From an uncultured Elusimicrobia bacterium (GTDB taxonomy: Bacteria; Elusimicrobiota; Endomicrobiia; Endomicrobiales; Endomicrobiaceae): DNA of 30,154 nucleotides. The position numbers and the translations under genes are program-made. The first letter of the stretch is position 1; each line of letters opens with the position of its first letter. Location of the stretch: contig CALGGE010000009.1 in NCBI GenBank assembly GCA_937916125.1, forward strand, positions 1-30,154, written 5' to 3'. The notes under the pieces were generated by a model. That model did no database searches and had not been told where the DNA came from. It saw only the letters and a program-made list of their open reading frames with translations. Positions 1 through 7,373 of this stretch are shown here, in pieces.

Positions 1-149
1 CAGGGATGAAGCAAGACAGAGGGGGTGTTCTTTCCTGACCGGACAGGCGAAAGGAAGACAAATATAAAAATTGCATTATGTTTGCCGTTACGGAAAAAAG
101 AACAAAACAGGAAACAGATAAATTGGCAGAAATTTTAGCGAGAGTGTAA
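1..149 (+). CDS. gcvPA: Glycine dehydrogenase (decarboxylating) subunit 1, C-terminal tail only
   Basis: The frame ending in TAA at 147-149 encodes a tail containing CIMFAVTEKRTKQETDKLAE, which has the look of the conserved GcvPA C-terminus (family pattern 'N.ml.avTEkrtkeeid.l'). It stops two bases before gcvPB, as expected for the usual gcvPA-gcvPB pair that forms the heterotetrameric PLP-dependent P-protein of the glycine cleavage system. Oddity: the same frame carries a TGA at 36-38. The codons before it (GGVLS) and after it (PDRRKEDKYKN) both still fit the family's 'GvlsG.dlgk.y.eykn' stretch, with Gly expected at the stop. So this is either a real nonsense mutation or a single-base sequence error (GGA to TGA). 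Most of the gene lies outside the window, so its integrity cannot be judged. Confidence 0.6.
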
Positions 150-151
150 AA

Positions 152-1585
152 ATGAATAACAATAAAACTTTAAATGAAATAAAATCAAACAGACCTGAAG
201 GCAGATTTATAGAATGTGATGTTGCGTTGAATACGCATATTGCCGACAAATATAAAAGAGTTTCAAAACCGAATATTCCTAATATTTCGGAATCCGCAGT
301 ATTGAGACACTATACAAATTTGTCCAGAAAAAATTATGCTTTAAGTACAACGATGTATCCGTTAGGCTCTTGTACAATGAAACATAATCCGTTGGTTAAT
401 GAAAAAATTGCTAAATTTGAAGGTTTTTCGTCGATACATCCTTATCAGTCCGAAGAAACGATTCAGGGCAGTTTGGAAGTAATGTACGAATTACAGAAAG
501 GTTTATGTGAAATTTCCGGTATGGATTTTTTTACTCTTCAGCCTGCGGCAGGTGCACACGGTGAATATACAGGACTTTTAATAATTTCAAAATATTTTAA
601 AAATAAAAATGAAAAAAGAACAAAAATAATTGTTCCTGATTCTGCACACGGAACAAATCCCGCTTCTGCAGCACTTGCGGGTTTTGAAATAATTTCGGTT
701 AAATCCGACGAATACGGTATAGTAAGTCCCGAAAATTTAAAGAAAGTTTTAAATTCCTCTGTTTCGGCGATGATGATGACAGTTCCCAATACATTGGGCG
801 TATTTGAAAAAAATATAGAAGAAATTTCTAAGATTATGCATGATAACGGTTCTTTAATGTATTATGACGGTGCAAATTTAAATGCCGTTATGGGAATAAT
901 AAGACCTGCCGATATAGGTTTTGATGTTATGCACATAAATTTGCACAAGACATTTTCTACTCCGCACGGAGGAGGCGGACCGGGTTCGGGACCTGTCGGC
1001 GTAAAAGAATTTTTAAAAGACTTTTTGCCGTCTCCCGTTGTAGTGAAAGACGGAGAAACTTTTAAACTTCATTTTAACGATAAAGAAAAATCCATCGGTC
1101 GAATGAAAGCATTTTACGGCAACTTTCCCGTCATACTTAAAGCCTGTGCTTATATCAAAGCACTCGGCGGAGAAGGATTGAATGATGCTTCCGAACAGGC
1201 TGTAGTTAATGCAAATTATATTTTATCAAAACTTAAAGATAAAGTTAAAATTCCTGCGGGGAATTATTGCATGCATGAATTTGCCATGTCTTTAAAAGGT
1301 GCTTTGGGCGACGGAATAAGAACACTTGACGTTGCAAAAAGATTATTGGATAACGGTTACTATGCACCTACGATATATTTTCCTTTAATTGTTGAAGAAG
1401 CCATGATGATAGAGCCTACCGAGACGGAGTCCAAGCAGACATTGGATGAATTTGTTGAAACGTTAATAAATATTATGGAAGAATCAAAAGCAAATCCGGA
1501 AGCCGTTCACAATGCTCCGGTAAATACTTCGGTAAAAAGACTTAATGAAGTTGAGGCAGCCAGACATCCTGTTCTTCATTGGTAA
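152..1585 (+). CDS. gcvPB: Glycine dehydrogenase (decarboxylating) subunit 2
   Basis: This is the PLP-binding half of the two-subunit P-protein. It decarboxylates glycine and passes the aminomethyl group to lipoylated GcvH in the cytoplasm. The protein is 477 residues, normal for the subunit. The PLP lysine is visible as K266 in INLHKTFSTPHGGGGPGSGP, and the N-terminal half has TTMYPLGSCTMKHNP and LQPAAGAHGEYTGLL, both family hallmarks. The ATG lies two bases after the gcvPA stop with no clear Shine-Dalgarno sequence, so translational coupling to gcvPA is likely. gcvH, gcvT and lpd are not in the window. Serine hydroxymethyltransferase (15768-17003), which uses the methylene-THF made by this system, is about 14 kb downstream. 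Confidence 0.96.
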   Translation: MNNNKTLNEIKSNRPEGRFIECDVALNTHIADKYKRVSKPNIPNISESAVLRHYTNLSRKNYALSTTMYPLGSCTMKHNPLVNEKIAKFEGFSSIHPYQSEETIQGSLEVMYELQKGLCEISGMDFFTLQPAAGAHGEYTGLLIISKYFKNKNEKRTKIIVPDSAHGTNPASAALAGFEIISVKSDEYGIVSPENLKKVLNSSVSAMMMTVPNTLGVFEKNIEEISKIMHDNGSLMYYDGANLNAVMGIIRPADIGFDVMHINLHKTFSTPHGGGGPGSGPVGVKEFLKDFLPSPVVVKDGETFKLHFNDKEKSIGRMKAFYGNFPVILKACAYIKALGGEGLNDASEQAVVNANYILSKLKDKVKIPAGNYCMHEFAMSLKGALGDGIRTLDVAKRLLDNGYYAPTIYFPLIVEEAMMIEPTETESKQTLDEFVETLINIMEESKANPEAVHNAPVNTSVKRLNEVEAARHPVLHW

Positions 1586-1673
1586 GGTTGGACGGCGTCC
1601 TACCGTGCCGTAAAACAAAGTATTTGTTAACTGCCGTGTAAAAACAATAGAATAAAAAGAGGATAAGTTATAA

Positions 1674-4307
1674 ATGAAACAATCAGCGGATATCAGAAAA
1701 GCATTTTTGAATTTTTTTAATGAAAAAGGTTGCAAAATCGTCGCATCGGATTCTTTAGTTCCGTCGGGAGATAAATCTCTTTTGTTTACTTCCGCGGGAA
1801 TGGTTCAATTTAAGAAACATTTCTTGGGACAGAGTAAAGATACTTTTACAAGAGCGACTACATCTCAGAAATGTTTTAGAACTTCCGATATCGACCAAGT
1901 AGGAGTAACCAACAGACATTTGACATTTTTTGAAATGTTGGGAAACTTTTCTTTCGGCGATTATTTTAAGAAAGAAGCCATAGCTTGGGCGTGGGACTTC
2001 CTTATAAACCATATGGAACTTCCAAAGGAAAAACTTTATATAACAATTTATAAAGACGACGACGAAGCAGGCGAAATGTGGAAAAAGTTTGTTCCGGAAT
2101 CAAAAATTATAAAGATGGGAGACGAAACTAATTTTTGGACGATGGGACCTACCGGACCTTGCGGACCATGCTCTGAAATACTAATAGATTTAGGTGAAGA
2201 TATGGGTTGTCATAAGCCTACTTGCGGACCGTGGTGTGATTGTAACAGATATCTTGAAATATGGAATCTTGTTTTTACACAGTTTGATAGGCAGGAAGAC
2301 GGTTCTTTAAAACCGCTCGGAAGAAAAAATATTGATACAGGCATGGGGCTTGAAAGAATAGTTGCCGCAGCTAATGGTAAAAACAATGTTTTTGATACGG
2401 ATTTATTTTTACCTTTAATGAATGCCGCTGCGGATTTATTAAAAGTTTCTTTTGAAAACAATATATCCAAATTAAGAATGATTGCGGACCATGCAAGGGC
2501 AATAACCTTTTTAATTTCCGACGGTATTCATCCTTCAAATGAGGGAAGAGGTTATGTTTTAAGAAGAATTTTAAGAAGAGCCGTTCGTCAGGGAAAAGTG
2601 TTCGGTATGAACGAACCTTTCTTGTACAAACTTGTTGACGTGGTTCATTCAATAATGAAGCCTGCATATCCGGAACTCACCGCCGCACTTGATAATATTA
2701 AGTCAATGACAAAAGTTGAAGAGGAAAAATTTCTTGAAACTTTAAATACGGGAACAGAACTTTTGAATAATATTATTTCCGAATATAAGTCCAAAAAAGT
2801 TTCAGTTTTGAAAGGAGAAGATGTATTTAAACTTTATGACACTTACGGTTTCCCGCACGAACTTACAAAGGAGATCGCTTCCGAGCAGGGATTGACTATT
2901 GATGAAAAAGGTTTTGAAACGGAAAAAATAAAAGCACAGGAAAAATCCAGAGGTGCATGGAGCGGCTCCGGCGAACAGGATATAACTTTTTATTCCGTTT
3001 TACAGAAAGAATACGGGGATACCAAATTTGAAGGATATACTCAGGCAAGCTCCGGCGTAAAAGTTCTTGCTGTTATTAAAGATAATAAAAAAGTTGATGT
3101 TTTGTCTTCGGGCGATAAAGGTGAAATTATTTTGTCGAATACTCCGTTTTACGGTGAATCGGGCGGACAGGTTGCCGATACAGGTACGATGTTTAATGAA
3201 AACGTAAATATGGAAGTTATCGACGTAGTTAAACCTATAGGACAACTTTTTATACATAAAGTTGTTGTTTCCAAAGGAGAAGTTAAATCCGGTGATTTTC
3301 TTACCGCCAACATAAATACGGATAACAGAAATCAAACCGCTCGCCATCATACTGCCACGCATTTGTTACAGAAGGTTTTAAGGGAAGTTCTTGGAAAACA
3401 TGTGGCACAGGCAGGTTCTTTGGTATCTCCGGATATGTTAAGGTTTGATTTTAATCATTTCAATGCCGTAACAAAAGAAGAACTGTCAAATATAGAAAAA
3501 CAGGTTAATATTGCAATAAGAAAAAATTATCCCGTTTCCATAAAAGAAATGTCTATTGAAGATGCCCGTAAAGAGGGTGCTATGGCATTGTTCGGTGAAA
3601 AATACGGTGATGTTGTAAGGACGGTTAAAGTGTTGGAAACCGAAGAAAAATATTTCTCTATGGAACTTTGCGGGGGAACGCATGTTTCAAAAACGGGTGA
3701 CATAGGAATGTTTAAGATCGTTTCGGAAAGTTCCGTCGGTAGCGGAATAAGAAGAATTGAAGCCGTTTGCGGAAGTGCTTGCGAAAAGTATATTAATGAT
3801 TTGGAAAGCAAAATAACCGATATTTCCGTACTTTTAAAAACATCCAAAAATTCCGTAGTTTCGGCAGTAGATAAAACTTTACAGAATATTAAAGATCTTG
3901 AAGCCGAAATTACTTCTTTAAAAAGTAAATTAATATCCGGTGAGATTGATGAATATATAAAATCCGCCAAAGATATAAACGGAATAAAAGTTGTATCTTT
4001 TGCGGTCAAAGATATAGATGTTAAATCTTTAAGAGAAATGGCGGATAAAGTAAGAGAAAAAATGCCGTCGTCGATAATACTTATTGCTTCGGAAATCGGC
4101 GAAAAGGTTTCTTTTGCCGTATCCGTCAGCAAAGATCTTGCAGAAAAAGGTTATGCCGCAGGTAAAATTGCAAAAAGTTTTGCTGCAAAGATTGACGGTT
4201 CTGGGGGAGGAAAACCCGAATTTGCTCAAGGCGGTGGCAAAACCCCCGACAATTTGAAACAAATACTGGAAGAATGGCAAACAAAAAGCGAAGCTTTTTG
4301 TAAATAG
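1674..4307 (+). CDS. alaS: Alanyl-tRNA synthetase
   Basis: Class II synthetase charging tRNA-Ala, 877 residues, the full bacterial length. In order: the catalytic domain with TSAGMVQFKKHFLG and RHLTFFEMLGNFSFGDYF near the N-terminus; a Cys-rich insertion (GCHKPTCGPWCDCNRYLEIWN, about residues 181-200) that looks able to bind metal and is seen in part of the bacterial family; the editing domain with H559xxxH563 (HHTATH) and C666GGTH670, which together form the zinc site that clears Ser- and Gly-tRNA-Ala; and a C-terminal C-Ala domain ending in the glycine-rich segment GSGGGKPEFAQGGGK. The start follows AGAGGA by about 10 bases. It is 88 bases behind gcvPB with no terminator between, so it is probably cotranscribed. 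The 1586-1673 gap holds only a weak GC-containing inverted repeat (1592-1611). Confidence 0.97.
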   Translation: MKQSADIRKAFLNFFNEKGCKIVASDSLVPSGDKSLLFTSAGMVQFKKHFLGQSKDTFTRATTSQKCFRTSDIDQVGVTNRHLTFFEMLGNFSFGDYFKKEAIAWAWDFLINHMELPKEKLYITIYKDDDEAGEMWKKFVPESKIIKMGDETNFWTMGPTGPCGPCSEILIDLGEDMGCHKPTCGPWCDCNRYLEIWNLVFTQFDRQEDGSLKPLGRKNIDTGMGLERIVAAANGKNNVFDTDLFLPLMNAAADLLKVSFENNISKLRMIADHARAITFLISDGIHPSNEGRGYVLRRILRRAVRQGKVFGMNEPFLYKLVDVVHSIMKPAYPELTAALDNIKSMTKVEEEKFLETLNTGTELLNNIISEYKSKKVSVLKGEDVFKLYDTYGFPHELTKEIASEQGLTIDEKGFETEKIKAQEKSRGAWSGSGEQDITFYSVLQKEYGDTKFEGYTQASSGVKVLAVIKDNKKVDVLSSGDKGEIILSNTPFYGESGGQVADTGTMFNENVNMEVIDVVKPIGQLFIHKVVVSKGEVKSGDFLTANINTDNRNQTARHHTATHLLQKVLREVLGKHVAQAGSLVSPDMLRFDFNHFNAVTKEELSNIEKQVNIAIRKNYPVSIKEMSIEDARKEGAMALFGEKYGDVVRTVKVLETEEKYFSMELCGGTHVSKTGDIGMFKIVSESSVGSGIRRIEAVCGSACEKYINDLESKITDISVLLKTSKNSVVSAVDKTLQNIKDLEAEITSLKSKLISGEIDEYIKSAKDINGIKVVSFAVKDIDVKSLREMADKVREKMPSSIILIASEIGEKVSFAVSVSKDLAEKGYAAGKIAKSFAAKIDGSGGGKPEFAQGGGKTPDNLKQILEEWQTKSEAFCK
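4281..4301 (+). terminator. Hairpin in the last codons of alaS, possible terminator
   Basis: ACAAAAAGC and GCTTTTTGT form a perfect 9-bp stem around a GAA loop. It sits across the final codons of alaS, with a T-rich stretch (CTGTTTTT) about 10 bases later. The strong T-run is inside the stem rather than directly after it, so terminator activity is uncertain. Confidence 0.35.
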
Positions 4308-4323
4308 CTTCTCTGTTTTTCAG

Positions 4324-4352
4324 TTGTTTTTTGAATATTTATAAAGTACAAT
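4324..4352 (+). promoter_or_regulatory. Candidate promoter for the RNA/glycosyltransferase unit
   Basis: TTGTTT (4324-4329), a 17-base spacer and TACAAT (4347-4352) lie just upstream of the structured RNA copy 1. A competing candidate is TTGAAT (4331-4336) with an 18-base spacer to TAAAAT (4355-4360). At the place matching the strong promoter of RNA copy 2 there is only a T-run, so the promoter here is less certain than its counterpart at 8319-8347. Confidence 0.35.
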
Positions 4353-4364
4353 AATAAAATATTA

Positions 4365-4392
4365 TTAAAAGTAAAATTTTTTTTACTTTTAA
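4365..4392. repeat. Perfect AT-only palindrome (12-bp arms)
   Basis: TTAAAAGTAAAA and TTTTACTTTTAA are exact inverted copies separated by TTTT. The palindrome lies between the candidate promoter and the structured RNA, in place of the start-site region of the second RNA copy. It could fold as a 5' hairpin of the transcript or act as a protein-binding palindrome. No T-run follows it, so I do not call it a terminator. Confidence 0.6.
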
Positions 4393-4400
4393 GTGATGCA

Positions 4401-4620
4401 GTAAAATACAACTTAATATTCTGTTTTTGGAATCCGAAAGGATATGCTTTTTGTAAAAAAAGGATAGTCAAACCAAAAACAAGCAGTAATAGGAATATTT
4501 AATTGAGACTAATTACCTCAATTTTTTATTCCGAGTGTTCTGTAGCACTATGTGCAAAAGAACCGCGGCTGTTTGTTTTGTGTCTTTCAAACTTCACAAG
4601 ATAACTCAGCCGTTTTGTTT
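4401..4620 (+). ncRNA. Structured RNA, copy 1 (leader of the glycosyltransferase gene or small RNA); unknown class
   Basis: This fills most of the 373-base gap 4308-4680. It shares blocks of sequence and the whole helix order with 8301-8064 on the other strand. Helices seen: P1 TGTTTTTGG 4422-4430 with CCAAAAACA 4473-4481; P2 ATCC-GAAA-GGAT 4432-4443; P3 CTTTTT-GTAA-AAAAAG 4447-4462, so both P2 and P3 carry GNRA loops; P4 GGAATA 4492-4497 with TATTCC 4527-4532, enclosing AATTGAG/CTCAATT (4501-4507, 4517-4523); a GAGTGTT block; P5 GTTCT 4537-4541 with AGAAC 4559-4563, enclosing GCAC/GTGC; P6 CGGCTG 4566-4571 with CAGCCG 4607-4612, followed by TTTTGTTTT. The last helix with its U-rich tail resembles an intrinsic terminator. 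It lies 68 bases before the glycosyltransferase ATG, so this may be a riboswitch-like leader with P6 as the switch, or a free small RNA. I could not match it to a class I know. Confidence 0.7.
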
Positions 4621-4680
4621 TGCCTACCAAAAATCATTCCTTTCAAGAAATTCAAAAAATATAAAACTAAAAAATAATTC

Positions 4681-5688
4681 ATGAAAATACCTAAGATATC
4701 AGTGATAATTCCCGTATATAATACGGAAAAATATTTAGCACAATGTATGGATAGCATAATAGCACAGACATTTAAAGATTTTGAGTGTGTCTGTGTAAAT
4801 GACGGTTCAACGGATAACTCGTTAAAAATCCTTGAAGAATATTCCAAAAAAGATAACAGAATTAAAATAATTTCTCAAGAAAATGCGGGACCTTCAAATG
4901 CAAAAAACGTTGGTATAAAAAATTCTAAATGCGATTATATAACATTTATAGATTCTGATGATTTTGTGTCAACCGATTATTTAGAAAAATTATATCTGCG
5001 TATTATTGATAAAGGTTATGATTTGGTTTATTGTAAACATAAATTATATTATAGTTTGGATAAAGCTTATAACATACAAAAAAACGAAAACAATCTTTCT
5101 GAACTTGTGAAAAAAATAAATTCTTCCGATGATAAAAATTTTATATTAAAAAATTTACTTTTCTTGGTTGAAAATGCAAGAAGTTCTTGTATGAAATTGT
5201 ATAAAATAGATGTTATAAAAAACAACAATATCTTATTTTTTGAAGATATCTATGCTCAAAGTGATTATGTCTATAATATTTTATTTGCTATGTATTCTTT
5301 AAAAAATATTTCTTTTGTAGATGAAGAATTATATTATTACAGAAAACAGGTAAAAAGTATAACCGTAGATAAAGACAGAATGGCAATAAACGGTTTAAAA
5401 TCTTTTATCGCTTTAACAAAAAGTTTACAAGAAAGAAATTTGTTACAGGATAATAAAATAATGCATAACTTTATTTTTAAAGGATTTATTCAAAGATTGG
5501 GCAAAAAGATATCTCCCAAACAGCAGGAAATGATTTTTTCTTTAATTTTAGAACATTTTGAATATTTAAAAAATATATTAAAAAAAGATTCCTTAATAAA
5601 ATGTAAATTATATTTTTATTCCTTTCTTACAAAAACTTTTAAAACCAAAAGTTTAAATTTTTTCAGAATTATAAAAAACTTTATTTAG
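4681..5688 (+). CDS. Family 2 (GT-A) glycosyltransferase
   Basis: A 335-residue cytoplasmic or membrane-associated glycosyltransferase that would transfer a nucleotide-activated sugar to a surface glycan acceptor. The N-terminal GT-A domain is clear: ISVIIPVYNTEKYLAQCMDS, the nucleotide-binding Asp D41 in VNDGSTDNS, and the metal-binding D91SDD in YITFIDSDDF. The C-terminal half is Lys- and Phe-rich with no obvious membrane segments. Substrate is not predictable. No Shine-Dalgarno sequence precedes the ATG, which is unusual in this window. The gene stands alone, with structured RNA copy 1 upstream and the convergent ATPase downstream. Its codon use is more AT-rich than that of alaS or cimA, which would fit an acquired gene. 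The 287-base gap after it (5689-5975) holds two repeat copies and a short ORF remnant. Confidence 0.88.
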   Translation: MKIPKISVIIPVYNTEKYLAQCMDSIIAQTFKDFECVCVNDGSTDNSLKILEEYSKKDNRIKIISQENAGPSNAKNVGIKNSKCDYITFIDSDDFVSTDYLEKLYLRIIDKGYDLVYCKHKLYYSLDKAYNIQKNENNLSELVKKINSSDDKNFILKNLLFLVENARSSCMKLYKIDVIKNNNILFFEDIYAQSDYVYNILFAMYSLKNISFVDEELYYYRKQVKSITVDKDRMAINGLKSFIALTKSLQERNLLQDNKIMHNFIFKGFIQRLGKKISPKQQEMIFSLILEHFEYLKNILKKDSLIKCKLYFYSFLTKTFKTKSLNFFRIIKNFI

Positions 5689-5749
5689 CATTATTGAATT
5701 TTTTTATTTGTTCATAAAAATTTTATTGAATTAATTATTTCTATATTTT

Positions 5750-5767
5750 TCCGAAGTTTGCCGGTTT
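5750..5767 (+). repeat. 18-bp repeat, copy A
   Basis: TCCGAAGTTTGCCGGTTT. It matches copy C (7374-7391) at 17 of 18 bases in the same orientation, and copy B (5843-5860) at 16 of 18 in the opposite orientation. A and B face each other across about 75 AT-rich bases and could form a hairpin. A and C are direct repeats around the ATPase gene. Confidence 0.75.
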
Positions 5768-5842
5768 GAGGTGTAAAAATATAGAAAATATTTTTTTGTT
5801 TTCGTTAATATTTTTTAAAAAATTTAACCATTTAGGGCTTTG

Positions 5843-5860
5843 AAATCGGCAAACTTCCGA
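5843..5860 (-). repeat. 18-bp repeat, copy B (inverted)
   Basis: On + this reads AAATCGGCAAACTTCCGA, the inverted form of copies A and C with two mismatches to A. It lies 115 bases before the 3' end of the ATPase gene. Copies B and C therefore bracket that gene as an inverted pair. Confidence 0.7.
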
Positions 5861-5870
5861 AGGTATAGCA

Positions 5871-5927
5871 ATGTTGTCCGGAATAGAATTTGAAATACTT
5901 ACTTTTGAAGAATTAAAAACTTATTAA
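5871..5927 (+). pseudogene. Short open frame, possible remnant of a gene end
   Basis: An ATG-started frame of 18 codons (MLSGIEFEILTFEELKTY). The frame is open further upstream to 5844 and runs straight out of repeat copy B. It reads like the end of a real protein (acidic/hydrophobic alternation, plausible codons), but there is no ribosome site and I recognise no family. All three repeat copies, read in this sense, encode NRQTSE, so the repeat may itself derive from coding sequence. Confidence 0.25.
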
Positions 5928-5975
5928 ATAAAACCATCTATACAAACTTTAATAAATTAAAATATTAATGTATTT

Positions 5976-7229
5976 TTATAAATCTAAACTATTCTTGTTT
6001 AGTAGGAATTCTTCTATTCCAATTATTAATATACCATCATTGTTTCGCCATAAATTTATGTTGTCTTTTACTACAACTATCTTTTTAAAAGAATCTTCTA
6101 TTTTGGTCAAAGAATTAGTTTCTTGCTTCATTTTTTCTTCATCCGGAATAGCAAAAGCAGATTGAATATAATATCTTTTACTGCCATGATTGCAAACAAA
6201 GTCAACTTCTAAATGTGTTCTTTCTGTTTTATCCTCTTTCTCAATTCTATGCTTTACTATTCCAACATCAACCGAATAACCTCTAATTAATAATTCATTA
6301 TATATAACGTTTTCCATTATATGATTTGTTTCAATTTGCCTAAAATTTAATAGTGAGTTTCTTATTCCGGTATCAGTAAAGTAGTATTTGAAAGGTGTAT
6401 TTATATATTTTTTACCTTTGATATCGTATCTTTTAGCTTTTTGTATTAAAAAAGCATTTTCTAAATATTCCAAATATTTACTAATGCTTTTATCCGTAAT
6501 AGGTATATTTTTACTATTAAAAGTATTAGTTAATTTTTTGGGGTTAGTTAACGAACCTATGTTTGAAGATATTATTTCTATTAAAGTTTCTAAAATATCT
6601 TTGTTTTTTATTCTATTTCTTTCAATAACATCATTCAAATAAACATTTTGAGTTTGATAATTTAAATAATCTATCTTTTTAGTTATATCTTTTTGAAGAG
6701 CAACCAATGGCAAACCGCCATACATACAATAATCATCAAAAACTTTCTTATTGTTTGGTTCTTGTGTTGATGAAAATTCAGCAAAACTTAACGGATAAAT
6801 TCTTATTTCATCGCCTCTGCCTCTAAATTCGGTAATTACATCCGATGAAAGAAACTTTGAATTACTACCGGTTACATAAATATCAACATTTCGTATTCTT
6901 AATAGACCATTTAATAAAAATTCAAATCTGTCTACTAATTGAATTTCATCTAAAAGTATGTAATATCTCTTGCTATCCTTTATTTTGTCTTTTATAAATT
7001 TACTTAAGGTTTTAGGATTTAGTAATTCATCTTCAACATCATCTAATGCTATGGTAATTATATGGTCTTTTTCAACTCCTGTTTCTAAAAGGTATTTTAC
7101 AAATATTTCATTTAGCAAATAAGATTTTCCGCATCTTCTAATACCTGTAATGATTTTGATTAAGCCATTATGTTGGCTATCTATTAACTTTTTTAAATAA
7201 GAATCCCTTTTTATTTCAATTTCTTCCAT
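5976..7229 (-). CDS. COG1373-type AAA ATPase with C-terminal DUF4143 domain
   Basis: The 417-residue protein starts at ATG 7229, which follows GGAGG by 7 bases. An in-frame ATG at 7241 overlaps that ribosome site and is less likely. Walker A is G29IRRCGKS36, Walker B is YYILLD94E95IQ, and a sensor-like TGSNSKF follows. The C-terminal half has the DUF4143 fold region, ending in a degenerate PD-(D/E)XK-like core (LEVDFVC...YYIQSAF) in which the usual final Glu-x-Lys is Gln-Ser-Ala. Members of this family are widespread in genomes of anaerobes and archaea; their role is not settled. It is transcribed from its own consensus-like promoter (7280-7308), whose start site falls in a 10-bp palindrome. 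Flanking inverted repeat copies and opposite orientation to its neighbours suggest it moves as a unit. Confidence 0.9.
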   Translation of the reverse strand: MEEIEIKRDSYLKKLIDSQHNGLIKIITGIRRCGKSYLLNEIFVKYLLETGVEKDHIITIALDDVEDELLNPKTLSKFIKDKIKDSKRYYILLDEIQLVDRFEFLLNGLLRIRNVDIYVTGSNSKFLSSDVITEFRGRGDEIRIYPLSFAEFSSTQEPNNKKVFDDYCMYGGLPLVALQKDITKKIDYLNYQTQNVYLNDVIERNRIKNKDILETLIEIISSNIGSLTNPKKLTNTFNSKNIPITDKSISKYLEYLENAFLIQKAKRYDIKGKKYINTPFKYYFTDTGIRNSLLNFRQIETNHIMENVIYNELLIRGYSVDVGIVKHRIEKEDKTERTHLEVDFVCNHGSKRYYIQSAFAIPDEEKMKQETNSLTKIEDSFKKIVVVKDNINLWRNNDGILIIGIEEFLLNKNSLDL

Positions 7230-7240
7230 TTTGACCTCCA

Positions 7241-7276
7241 TTCCGCAAAAGTGGTAAAACTACCGGTTTTGCGGAA
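7241..7276. promoter_or_regulatory. Palindrome at the transcription start of the ATPase gene
   Basis: TTCCGCAAAA (7241-7250) and TTTTGCGGAA (7267-7276) are perfect inverted copies. Inner bases TGGT and ACCG extend the pairing after one mismatch. The expected start site of the promoter at 7280-7308 lies in the right arm and the GGAGG ribosome site directly follows the left arm, so the element could be an operator or an mRNA hairpin controlling translation. Autoregulation by the ATPase is only a guess. Confidence 0.6.
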
Positions 7277-7279
7277 TAT

Positions 7280-7308
7280 ATTATAGCTCTATTTTAAAAT
7301 ATATTCAA
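7280..7308 (-). promoter_or_regulatory. Promoter of the ATPase gene
   Basis: On the minus strand TTGAAT (7308-7303), a 17-base spacer and a perfect TATAAT (7285-7280). The start would be near 7273, giving a leader of about 45 bases with the palindrome at its 5' end. The 311 bases from 7230 to 7540 also hold repeat copy C and the pilin terminators, and no gene. Confidence 0.65.
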
Positions 7309-7373
7309 GTCTTTACTTCACAAAAGTTTAGAGTTAAATTTTTTAGAACTTACAAATTGCTTCACTTTTATAT

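Noticed and set aside
36..38. TGA read as Gly (SR1/Gracilibacteria code)
   Set aside because: TGA serves as a stop at 27284-27286 and all other genes show ordinary codon use with TAA or TAG stops.
3527..4132. 201-codon open frame on the minus strand inside alaS
   Set aside because: It lies entirely antisense to a confident gene, has low-complexity composition and no ribosome site.
4501..4527. AATTGAG/CTCAATT hairpin followed by T residues, read as an intrinsic terminator
   Set aside because: The comparison with 8301-8064 places it as the inner part of helix P4 of the structured RNA, enclosed by GGAATA/TATTCC.
6388..6642. Hydrophobic 84-codon frame on + opposite the ATPase, possible toxin
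   Set aside because: It is fully antisense to a well-supported gene and its hydrophobicity follows from the AT-rich complementary codons.
7230..7241. ATPase start at 7241
   Set aside because: That ATG overlaps the GGAGG that serves the ATG at 7229, leaving it without a ribosome site of its own.
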